Shown here: positions 33,615 to 42,500 of the stretch, in pieces
Layout of the letters: the number at the start of each line of letters is the position of its first letter
How positions within the stretch are numbered: position 1 is the first letter of the stretch
Source of the DNA: Phallus indusiatus
Taxonomy: Eukaryota; Basidiomycota; Agaricomycetes; Phallales; Phallaceae
DNA: 42,500 nt
Assembly: GCA_027605045.1 (NCBI GenBank)
Contig: JAQFWX010000174.1
Coordinates: 1 to 42,500, forward strand
Direction: 5' to 3'
The notes under the pieces: generated by a model
The model's input: only the letters and a program-made list of their open reading frames with translations
What the model was told of the DNA's origin: nothing
Databases searched by the model: none
Translations under genes and position numbers: made by a program

Positions 33615-36600
33615 CTACGCCTCGTAGTATGCTGGGTTATTATCCAGGCGTTGGTAAAGGAAGGTGAACGACAACATATTGACAGCATCTTGTTTCTGAA
33701 CAATGGACGCCTTTTTACGCCAGTCCTGCACCCACCGCTTCAAAGTATCGCCACGCAGCAAGTCAGATTCCAACGGTAGACCTTCATTGATAAACCGCAA
33801 GCACGAATCTCGGTGTTCTGCAGGACAGAACAAATGGAACTGGCCTGAACTTAAGGGATTGATAGCATGGTTTTGCATACGAGCAATCTCCTGGATGCTA
33901 TGGTTCTCCGTTTGTCGACCGAACTCTGGTGTCGAACTCTTGACGTATTGCGTTCCCATTACAATCACGACATTGCCTTTCACTGACAAAGCCCAGGAAC
34001 TATCACGGGGTACTATCATTACCCTAATAACACCTTCCAGATATAATTGCAGACATAAAGATGATTCCGAAGGAGGCATTGATGGATAAAATATACCGAT
34101 CCCACGAGTTAAGGGATTAGCCAAAGGGCTAGCATGAAGCTGTGACACATGAGATTGGAGATCTTCTTCCGTAACGTTGACACCCATAAACCCTCGGGTA
34201 TTGATGTCGATCGCACATTGTGTTATGAGATCTGCGGTGATACTGTGGCATAAAGTGTGTGTAGGTACAAAGAGAATAGCATTCGCAGTGGATGCCATGT
34301 CACGAATGATAGTATACGTAGGCCTAACCATGCCTTTATAAAGTGCCGCCGAATACGGAATAGTAAAAATAGTCGATTTTGTAGTCAAACCCTGTTCACG
34401 GTCTTTGGGTCGGAAGCAAAGGCTCCCGAAGGTGGGACACGAAGCCAGCGACAAAGGTCTCTAGGATCATCCAGACAGGTAGCCAAACATATAAACCGCA
34501 CTGGCAAGGCCTGGGTCCGACATAAAAGCGTTGTAATTGCTAATTCATATGATGCATCCAACAATTCGAGGTTTTCGCATATGACCATTCGCAGGTTCTG
34601 AAGCCACTGGTTAAGGTTCGAAGGGCTCATTTTTTGAAAGACCCGGCTAAGACATTGAGAAGTCGTTATGCAAACCCCTTTCCCTCGTGTAGACGATAAT
34701 TCCGCGGAATTAGTAGCAAGCAGTACCGGAACAGGGACTCGAGATAACTCGTATAGAGATCATCGCCAACAGAGATTTTCCACTTCCAGAAGGACTGGAT
34801 ATCAAAATATTTGATTGGTACGCACAGTTGACCAAAAACATTGGGTTTGAAAACCAGTAAGCTGGCGATACACGGGGTTACGTAGGACATCAGCAATGGC
34901 TGTGTTTGAGGTAGGCAAAAAGGTCAAATTGAGAAGAGGGGTGTGGCAATTCGGTTCGTTGGGCATAGTCAGATCGTTCAACGGGAGAATGATGTTGTTT
35001 TCAGCTCCTATCCATCTATCAGAAATGCAACGAAGGGTAACAGAACACGGAGGTTTTGACCCTCGAATAGGTATGATAAAATCGACATCGATATGCGGCA
35101 AGTTCTGTCGAAAAGTGAGATTTGTCCATTGAATGATTTCGGTCTGATCTTCGGTTTCGAGCCACAGCAAGAACGACTCCCCGAGCCGTGAACGTGGGCA
35201 TTCCAATTAAAGTTTTTCGTAACCCGAACAAGCACTTGAAGTAAATCAGACGTCAAAGGTCGCAATTTATGGGATAACGTAACGGCCAGAAATTCACCAG
35301 CAGCCTTCAACAGGGCAGCTCCATGCTTCTCATTTAAGTGTATGAGCTTACCCAAATCAGCTGCGCTATATGTAATTGTAATAAGGTCGCTGATCGAATA
35401 TTCATCTGCCCATTGTTGCAAGTTATACAACACATCTTTGGACAGATTGAACTGTGTCAATGGGTGATCATATGGCCACATGCGTTTCTCTATCGCTTTG
35501 CTCATATTCATTAATGCCGTGCAAACGTTCGCTCATCTTCGGGAGAGGGCAATTTCAAGTAAACCGCGGTGATACGTGCACCATTTTGAGCGACATATTC
35601 CATGTCTGAGACCAAAGCGAAATCTTCTATATATGCCCGAGAAATGTATCCTTGCAACTGGATATTGACCTTCCCTTGGCTAGTATCAGTCCCACACTAT
35701 AAATAAGCGTGAAAACAAGAGAACAACACAGCACGAGAAACTGACAAACCTTGACTTCACATGGAATGATTTCCTCCATCAAATGTTGAAGCTCCTTCAC
35801 CTCGTTTTCACGCAACTGAACTTGCTCAAACTGTGGACTGTCATTATTCTTCGCAAGACCCTCATTTCACCTCACATACCTCAGTGCTCGTACTCAAGAC
35901 TGATAACACGTCAGCCTCACGCATCCGAACCTTCAGCTCCTGGTTAAACACCTCAATACTGGCAGTTCGAATATAGTATTTGGCGGCGATCCGTCCCAAG
36001 TCCGTGTATTGCAAGGAACCAGTTTCAACATTGTAATTGATCATCCCGGCTGAAGCCAGTTTTTGCGCCACGGCTCTGATCAACTGGTTTCGCTTACTAC
36101 TGAGATCGGGCTCATTCGCAGGTTCTTCGTGACTCATCCCTACGCTTTTCAATGAGTGCGTGGATGTATTGAATTTCGAGATTGTTCGTACCGTAAACCA
36201 TAGGGTTTTTGCGCAGTCTAACGAAGAGATATGTGTATCCTATCCATGGAATGGCTTCCTGAATATTAGATACAGCGCCCAGGGAAATCTCGGCGTTCAA
36301 AGAATCAGCCATTCCAGCGATGAATCTAGCCACGCGATGTCAGACATACATAAAGAAAGCGAGACACAAAACATACTTAGATTTAATAGGATGCTAAATA
36401 GTCGTGTTGAGGTCAAATTAAAAACATAAATTAATTGGAAACTCACTTGAGCCGTGACAGCGTCCGGATAATGTGTTAGTTTATCCTCCGTGGTACATAT
36501 ATAACCCTCTCCGCTTGTTTCCATTCCGGGTCTTCCGGCGCGACCAAAAATTTGCAGAACGTCCAATACGGAAAGAACAAATGTACCACGGGAACTATCG

Positions 36601-38965
36601 TAGACCTGCGTTCCTTTGATTATAACTGAAGAGAAAACATAACTAGTTGTTCAGACGCCCAAAGAACAGAACTACCAGCATGCGCAGGCAAGTTGACACC
36701 CCAGGCCAATGTAGCTGTACAAAACAGAACCTTTTTTGAAAATGTGATGTTAATTTTCCTAATTAGTTCTAGACGAAATGCCAACCTTGATAGCTCTCGC
36801 CTCAAACATTCTTTCCATCATATTCCTATCAGAGCGCAACATGCCTGCATGATGAATTCCAAACCCGTCATTGAACAACTCCTTCATTTCACGATTCTTG
36901 GACATTCCAATATCCCGTTTTAAAAAGGAGAAATTCGGATGCTCCTGTGTACTAAAGTCTTCTAATATACCTTCAAGAATCGCCATTTCACGCAATGCCT
37001 GTGCAGACTTGACGGTCTCTTTGCGGCATGCACAAACACCATGACTTGATGGCCTTGTTACACTAATTCTTGCACCTTCTGGAATGTGACTCTATCAAGA
37101 TTTTTTCGGGATTGCAAGGAGCTTGCTTTTCCTTTGGGTTCCGATGAAGTGTTGTTCCAGGGGAATTGGGCGAAAAGAGGAATCGAAATAGAAGAGGCCA
37201 TGGTATCGAGATACCCTAATGCGTGATAAAGCGTAGGAACGGAGAGATATAAAGGGAACCCACCTTAGAAAATCAGCAACATCAATAAAGTTCGGCAACG
37301 TCGCACTAAGTCCCACAATCCGAATCAGAGATTGCGCTGATTCTACCTGATATTTGGATTAATTGTGAAAGTTAAATATTAGGAACACCAACCTGTCGTA
37401 ACGTTCGTGCCACAATGGTTTCAATTACAGCACCACGTTCTTCGTTGAGCAAATGGACTTCGTCGATGATGAGTAACTTTACTTTCTATGCAAATATGAT
37501 AAGCGGTAGGTATACGCACGTCGGATCTACTAACTGAGGCCAATTCGCCTTCTCCAGTAGGCTTGGGTGTAACAACATCCCATTTTTCAGGAGTGGTAAT
37601 AATAATCTGCGTCTCGGGAATTTCAGCCTTCGTTAGCTGCATATCACCTGATGAATCTTCAGCGTGTTTATTTCAAGTGCAAGATCAACGTTAAAGCCTG
37701 TAAGTTCCCGTACTCGGACAGAAAGCCAAGCCAAGCGTTTCCCTAATTTTCTAACAATTTCGGCGGCGCGGGCTTTCATTGGGGCTCTAGGAGTACACAC
37801 TGCAGCTGAATGCAAAACTTCCGAATAAAAATGAGTATACGTACACATAGATAATTTTGAACTCGTCCCTTTTGATTGAGGCGCTCAGCTGTGTAGGTGT
37901 GGATTTTGCGCTAGATGAAGAGAGGTGTTGGTCGATTACACGGAGGATCGTTAACATCTGTTTTACCCTAGATCTGGAAATGAGAGAGAGAAACCCGCAA
38001 AATTAGAGGATTATTGTGACATACAGCGCCGGTTGGAGCTGATTAAGCCTATTAGCGGAAGAAACTTCACGTTGCAGACAACAGCTTACCACATACCAAA
38101 ACATTTTCATTTGTGCCGTAGGCAGAGGGGTATACAAGGGACTGGATTCTGTTGAGGGTTTTATATCCCTACGGCGTACATTTAATGAACCGGAGAATTC
38201 AGAGTAAATCAGTACGGACTGAAAAAGCACCCTTGGCTAGTCCGTCTAAATCAGTTACCCGAACAAGTCGTTCATTTGATCGAGGTGGGACAGCTTTGGC
38301 CGGTGGAATCGTGACTTCTTCATACTCCTGATAGCGTATATATATATATCATACATCGAAGGAGTATTCAGCGGATAGAAGCCATACCTCCCTATCTTCT
38401 CTAGTTGTTCCAATGGGCAGCATGTATTTTGATCCTGTACTCGATAAAACGGAACCTTGGACGGTCGACGAAGATGTATAAACATGTGGTGGTATTTCAG
38501 TAGCTTGGACCTAATCCGTTGTAGTCTGTCTTTTATCATTGCTGTAGTGGACCGGTAGAAGAACTTACATTGGTGCCAGAAAACAAGGGTCTGGCCGCTG
38601 CTTCTCGAAAGGCGTCCTCCATGCGACGCTTTGCATCAGGAACTGGAAAACCAATCCCGCCAGTAATCTCGCGCTCTACTTTCCATTGAGAGGTGGGGTA
38701 AACTAGGGGCGAAAACAGCACCTTTTGGCTTGTCTTGTCCTTTCTTCAACATCGTTCTTGGTTTTCTGTCGGCGTTTCATCATCCACGATCGCCAACTAG
38801 TTTAGAAAAAAACTGAGTTTGGACTGTCAGCAATTATTAAGGGTGGCCTGCCTTATTACCAAAGCTTGTCTTTGGTTCCGTTACAATATGTAAAATTTCT
38901 TTCGTGCAGTGAGATAAGCGCCCGAGCTGCAGGATCACATGCCTTCGGTCAGGATGGGTAGACCT
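33615..38965 (-). pseudogene. SLH1: Decayed Slh1/ASCC3-type Ski2-like RNA helicase
   Basis: Relic of a two-cassette Ski2-like helicase (Slh1/ASCC3, which splits stalled ribosomes and unwinds RNA). Recognisable on the - strand: [20 protein letters not shown], Walker A APTGAGKTD (split by introns), [59 protein letters not shown], and [10 protein letters not shown]; then a Sec63-like part and a second cassette with no catalytic motifs. Lesions: TAA at 37058-37060 inside VQELV-QGHQVM and TGA at 35533-35535 where a Trp is expected (SRR-ANV). Frameshifts lie near 37953, 37136, 37021, 35570, about 35190 and about 34800, and an intron donor is GC (37697-37696) with poor consensus. The 5' end is fragmentary, ending in a possible N-terminal vestige (HVILQLGRLSHCTKEIL) near 38900. 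The two stops cannot be explained by homopolymer errors alone. Confidence 0.85.
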
Positions 38966-39007
38966 AAAACAAAAAATCAAGACCTTTTTTCTAGAGTTCT
39001 CCCATGA

Positions 39008-39321
39008 AGAATTTATAAGGGTCTCAACGGGTTTTGGGTATGACGGGTAATACCTGCGGGTATGGGTATTTTCGTGCAAAAAGCTAAACCATACCTGCCC
39101 CGGGTTTTGCAATTTTCGATTTTTGAGAAACGGGTTTGACCCGATACCCGCGGGTTTGCAGGTATACCTGCGGGTATACCCGCAAACCCGCAGGTAAACC
39201 CGTGAAAAACCCGTACCTGTACCCGCGGGTTTTGGAAAAAATGAAATTCACAGGTTCGGGTACCTGCGGGCACGGGTACCCATACCCACGGGTAAAACCT
39301 ATTGAGAACCTTGAGAATTTA
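39008..39321. mobile_element. hAT-like non-autonomous element 1 (298 bp)
   Basis: Element 39016-39313 flanked by identical 8-bp duplications AGAATTTA (39008-39015 and 39314-39321), the length made by hAT transposases. Terminal inverted repeats are TAAGGGTCTCAA at the left and, read inward from the right, CAAGGTTCTCAA (10 of 12 match). The interior holds no coding frame; it is packed with short palindromic units such as ACCCGCGGGT and GCAGGTATACCTGC in both orientations. It lies just outside the 5' end of the helicase pseudogene. Confidence 0.7.
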
Positions 39322-39517
39322 TGATCAATTTTTTGACAGTATTTTATCTGTTAGGGCTACTCAGCTCAGACTAGAGGGAGGGGATCCTAAGTAATGTATA
39401 TTGGAGATAACTGTAACAGTTGAAAATGAGACCACAGGGGGTCTGAGTAAAGGAATTTTCTTATTTTCCCACAAGTGCACAGAATTCCTGTCTATTGCTC
39501 AATAAGGCTAATAGGGA
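39322..39517. other. Spacer between the two hAT-like elements
   Basis: No gene. It contains the first copy (39371-39391) of a 21-base direct repeat that recurs at 40553-40573, so it is likely itself transposon-derived. Confidence 0.4.
39371..39391 (+). repeat. 21-bp direct repeat, copy 1
   Basis: CTAGAGGGAGGGGATCCTAAG, identical to 40553-40573. Both copies are preceded by a CTACTCA-type sequence, so the matching unit is a little longer and imperfect at the left. Confidence 0.75.
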
Positions 39518-40346
39518 ATTACATGTAGGGGTCGGCACCGTACCGTATACGGCTATTCCGTATACGTTACGGGTTTTTATGGCGGACTCCGTACCGTATC
39601 CGTACCGTACGCTGTCCACTCGAGGCCCTTTACGGTACTGTACTGTACGTATACGACCGTATACGGACAATTACGTGTACGGAATTTTCTATGGGTCAAA
39701 AATCAATGTTCTAGACGTGTCTTAGTCCAATAATGCTTACCACTAATCCCAATTTCATGTTTAAAACGTGAATTGTGTCTGTCTTGGGACTAAACGGCAA
39801 GAAGGGTCAATATTTCTATTTCTGGAAAAGACCCATTGCATGAGATCTGTGGCAACAGCTAATCCTATGAGAAATTGACAAAAAATTATGTATATATGTT
39901 CAACTCGCACTTAAGTCGACTGTTGAACAATTGTTTAATAAGCCGTGACATATGTGACATGTGACGAAGCGCAACACCAGTTGGCGTCTATTGATGGCTT
40001 AACTCAGCTCGGGTTAAGCCGGCGTTGACTAAACTAATCTTACATGCCGAAATATTAATAGCTCATTGCCGAGGATCATTTGTCAATGTCCGAAGCCGAA
40101 CCAATAAAGCCAAAGCGGAGAAAAAAAGGCAAAACAGGCGCATGTTAGGCTAGGTCACGCAGAGTCACACCGTAACCGTAATTACGGCTGTAAAGTACGG
40201 TATTCGTACGGCCGTAATTTGACCTCTCAAAGTCATTTACGGTTACAGGTCGAACCTCTCGGACCCCTATACGGTACGTGTACGGCCCGTATTACGGCTA
40301 CCGTATTACGTCCTGTACGGATACGGTGCCGACCCCTAATTACATG
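39518..40346. mobile_element. hAT-like non-autonomous element 2 (813 bp)
   Basis: Element 39526-40338 flanked by identical 8-bp duplications ATTACATG (39518-39525 and 40339-40346). It has a perfect 17-bp terminal inverted repeat, TAGGGGTCGGCACCGTA at both ends. TIR start TAGGG and the 8-bp duplication fit the hAT superfamily. Both subterminal zones (about 39540-39680 and 40165-40330) are dense in CCGTATACGG / CCGTACGG palindromes; the middle (about 39720-40160) is unique, AT-richer and has no transposase frame. The near-perfect ends suggest recent insertion. Confidence 0.85.
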
Positions 40347-40378
40347 CAGTAGTAGTAGGAAAGATTAAGATTAACTAA

Positions 40379-40535
40379 TGTAACTACTAGTCACACCGCT
40401 GTAAGGGTGTGACGGGCGCTTAAGCGTCACGCTGTGACGCGCAAATACTACTGCTGCAGTGCCAAAGGCACTGCATGGGCACTAGGCCATTAATGGGCCC
40501 CAGGGGGCCCATTCCTATATCCCAAATCCGTTACA
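40379..40535. repeat. Short LTR-like palindrome-rich segment
   Basis: 157 bases bounded by TGTAAC and GTTACA (TG...CA ends). It contains several near-perfect palindromes: GGCGCTTAAGCGTC, GCAGTGCCAAAGGCACTGC and GGGCCCCAGGGGGCCC. The ends look like a solo LTR of a small Ty3-type element, but no matching target-site duplication is visible, so this is tentative. Confidence 0.35.
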
Positions 40536-41583
40536 ATAACTATACTACTCACCTAGAGGGAGGGGATCCTAAGAGAACGAGCTTAGGGACCCTCACTCTA
40601 GGTACAGCTACTATATACATAAAACGACGACATGGCGTGCGGCCCTGACATAGCTAAGTGCCAGGCACCCAAGCCAAACCTAAGCGATGTGATGTCACGG
40701 GCATCACACCGGGTACGAGCACGTTGTAACGATCCGATGTGAATAGCTAAATGTGCCGGCTATAAATGATCGGACTACAATGAGATTTTTGTTTCGAGGT
40801 CGGTAAGTCTACCGTGGAGCGTGTCCTGGTGCTGAATTCAACGTGAGAGAGGGAGTGTGTGTGGGGAATGGAGGGGGATGTATGCGTCGATATCAAACCA
40901 ACAAAAAAACACCAACAACAACTGCAATGATAAAAGATCGTATGCAACTGTGCAAGTGAGAGGGTGAACAGAAAGTCGGCAATGAACTTGGAATGCGACT
41001 AAAGAGAGGACCTGCAATCAATGATGACTGAATTCCTGTGCGAGTTAGTGAAAGCGATAAACTGAAATAAAATCGCTAGTTTATACTCCGAGACCTCACT
41101 CAGAGTTAATCCAAAGATATAGATATGAGCGTAGAAATAGACTAGAGGCGAAACTTGACTTGAGCTGAACTTGACTTGAACTTGACTTAAACTGATCTGA
41201 ACTGTGAGACAACTCGTCCGGTAGAATTGCTGCTGTTACAAGTATTTACATGCAGTATATATACCTTTCAGAGTACATAGCATTGGTGAGACGATCACTC
41301 ATCGTTCACCGGGATAGCAAACAAAAAGAAACAAAAGAACAAAAGAAATATGGCAGATAGGGGGAATCGCGAGAGAAAGATGGGAGATACAATTACAACA
41401 AAAAAGAACAACATACATTGATAGGAGAAAATGATGAAACCCGAAACAAAGAACAAAAGAAAACAAAGAAGAGATCAAAATAGGAAAAACAAAACCGGCT
41501 GGAGACACAGCCCTAGCCTGACTCAACACCTGGCACTTCCCGCTGCCTCTATCCTGTACCATACCTATACCATCTCATTCTTC
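40536..41583. other. Repeat-like non-coding region
   Basis: No supported gene in about 1 kb. It has the second copy of the 21-base repeat (40553-40573). A minisatellite of GAACTTGACTT-type units lies at about 41150-41200. The left part, up to about 40800, resembles LTR-like transposon sequence in its palindromes (GTGATGTCACGGGCATCACAC), while the right part (41300-41500) is A/G-rich and could be the 3' region of the - strand gene at 41584. Confidence 0.4.
40553..40573 (+). repeat. 21-bp direct repeat, copy 2
   Basis: Identical to 39371-39391 (CTAGAGGGAGGGGATCCTAAG). The two copies lie about 1.18 kb apart with hAT-like element 2 between them. Confidence 0.75.
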
Positions 41584-42164
41584 TTACTGATCTGGCTCTG
41601 GCTGCTGAGATCGGCTTCTTCGTGGCAGTGGAAGAATGATGATGGGACTAGGAATCGATGGTCGCCTCAGATCTTCGAACAGATCGCTTTCCACTTCTTG
41701 ATATGAGGGAGGTGGGCGAGTAAGATCATCTGAAAAGTCTGGGGGAGGTGGCATGACGGATAGGGGGCATCGACAAATAGAAACTGTACGTATCCATAAA
41801 ACCAATTGCGGAAAACTAATCTCCATATAAGTACTCCATCCCTTTGAGCTCTCAGGAACCCGACAAACTCGTACGATTCGTGCATGACGTTGATGTCCGT
41901 TCGTTCGTATAGAGTTAGTGCTCGCGGGTATCCTAGTTCTAAATCATCGTAAGGAAGGGTTATTTCCAGAGATGGGGGAGGTGTAGCGGGGAGTACTGTA
42001 TTAGCGTCGATATTGATTTCGGAGGTGAAGGTGTTGTAGACACGGATTATGGTAAGGAAGCCTGGATTTGGTCCGGTTCGGAGAGAAGAACGGAACGTGA
42101 AGGGGAAGAAGGGAAGTTGTAAATAAGGAGTTGAGTTTTGTGAGTTTTCATGGTAGTACGACAT
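41584..42164 (-). CDS. Unknown small protein with PPSY motif, frame broken
   Basis: One exon on the - strand starting MSYYHENSQNSTPYL at 42164. It codes a compact, possibly beta-rich N-terminal part (FRSSLRTGPNPGFLTIIRVY, LEITLPYDDLELGYPRALTL, WRLVFRNWFYGYVQF). The frame then shifts at a run of five C (seen as G at 41763-41767 on the + strand). Allowing one more C continues into MPPPPDFSDDLTRPPPSYQE and an Arg/Pro-rich tail ending QQPEPDQ, about 193 residues. PPPSY is a PPxY-type WW-domain ligand, as found in substrates or adaptors of Rsp5/Nedd4 ubiquitin ligases. No membrane segment is certain. Function unknown. Without the extra base the frame ends at 41667 after an unrelated tail. Confidence 0.55.
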
Positions 42165-42269
42165 AGTGGGATAACAGGATGAAAAGAAGCGCTAAGGGGA
42201 CTGTACGAGAAGGAAGAAGAAAAGTAAGTGAATCTGATTGTTTTTGCCTCGTATACTATCTTTATTGTT

Positions 42270-42476
42270 CTAAATTCGTCCAAAAATATTGGAACAAGCT
42301 CGTCGGATCTTTCGGAAGGATCGTTTGGTGGGAGAAGAGGGACTGGGAAGGTTAGGGGAGGACTGCGTTGGAGAAGTGTCGAATGATAAAGGGGAGAATC
42401 GTGATGGTGGGGTGTCTTCTGGGATAGGATTCGTGGGTCTGGAAGGGCTAAGTTTTTGCGTACTCATGCCCTTCAT
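42270..42476 (-). CDS. Unknown small basic protein (possibly partial)
   Basis: Open frame on the - strand from ATG at 42476 (MKGMSTQKLSPSRP) to TAG at 42270, 68 residues. It is Ser/Pro/Thr-rich and ends in a basic helix, KRSFRKIRRACSNIFGRI. The frame stays open to the window edge, so the true start may lie outside and this may be the last exon of a larger gene. No domain recognised. Confidence 0.4.
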   Translation of the reverse strand: MKGMSTQKLSPSRPTNPIPEDTPPSRFSPLSFDTSPTQSSPNLPSPSSPTKRSFRKIRRACSNIFGRI

Positions 42477-42500
42477 GATTACCCATCGACTTGGCACGTC

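Noticed and set aside
33615..34454. A 279-codon open frame that could be called an independent gene
   Set aside because: Its content (RPTYTIIRDMA, VVIVMGTQYV, FHLFCPAEHRD) is the second cassette of the SLH1-type helicase. It continues upstream in other frames, so it is part of the pseudogene.
37696..37697. Counting the pseudogene donor GCTTTA as a sixth GC-AG intron
   Set aside because: It lacks the GCAAGT consensus and lies in a gene already full of lesions, so it is better read as a mutated GT donor.
39016..39313. A CRISPR-like or telomere-like repeat array of CCCGCGGGT units
   Set aside because: The units are irregular, inverted and unspaced, this is a eukaryote, and the block is bounded by TIRs and an 8-bp duplication.
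39461..39670. Open frames inside hAT-like element 2
   Set aside because: They run through CCGTA palindrome arrays, are short and contain no transposase motif (no hAT dimerisation or RW motif).
1..42500. tRNA, rRNA or other structured RNA genes
   Set aside because: I looked for TTCGA B-box motifs with paired arms in the spacers and found none that fold as a tRNA by eye; a tRNA or covariance-model scan was not possible here.

Overview
The window looks like nuclear DNA of a filamentous basidiomycete, most likely an Agaricomycete. Genes are compact and split by many 37-120 nt GT-AG introns, intergenic gaps are short, and every recognisable protein is fungal (DASH subunit Spc19, Mgm101, a Kch1-type K+ transporter, a Upa1-like FYVE/RING protein). 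I rebuilt gene models by hand from protein-family motifs and splice signals, so exon joins are inferences unless stated. About 119 introns were placed in the 17 spliced protein-coding genes.

Layout. 1-2279: the 3' end of a frequenin/NCS-1 gene, then a complete calcineurin B gene, both Ca2+ sensors on the + strand. 2733-3601 (-): an unknown Ser/Pro-rich protein. 4141-5674 (+): RNR2, with a TATA box and an MluI cell-cycle box upstream. 5886-6331 (-): VMA21. 6462-8825 (+): ALG8, converging on RBG1/DRG1 (8862-10909, -), an 18-exon GTPase gene. 11489-12896 (+): an RPA-interacting-protein-like gene. 13353-15817 (+): a flavin monooxygenase. 16246-17991 (+): KCH1-like. 18563-19300 (+): SPC19, converging on MGM101 (19356-20392, -). 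20815-22491 (-): a DHHC palmitoyltransferase, head to head with an unknown acidic protein (22703-23604, +). 23789-27522 (-): an ankyrin/dysferlin-type/FYVE/RING protein resembling the endosomal mRNA-transport adaptor Upa1. 27737-30224 (-): a ferric reductase. 31691-33526 (+): a kynurenine-type aminotransferase. 33615 to about 38965 (-): a decayed SLH1/ASCC3-type helicase. 39016-40535: a transposon-scarred stretch with two hAT-like non-autonomous elements, each with 8-bp target duplications, and a small LTR-like palindromic segment. 41584-42476 (-): two small unknown genes.

The genes do not form one pathway. They are mostly housekeeping functions (dNTP synthesis, V-ATPase assembly, N-glycan glucosylation, translation GTPase, kinetochore, mtDNA maintenance) plus Ca2+, K+ and iron physiology. 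The window is notable for genome-structure features: five likely GC-AG introns (about 4% of those placed), 7-nt and 9-nt micro-exons in RBG1, a clear helicase pseudogene next to a transposon cluster, and five genes whose conserved frames break by a nucleotide or two, mostly at homopolymers. The last probably reflects residual base-calling errors and should be kept in mind when reading those models.
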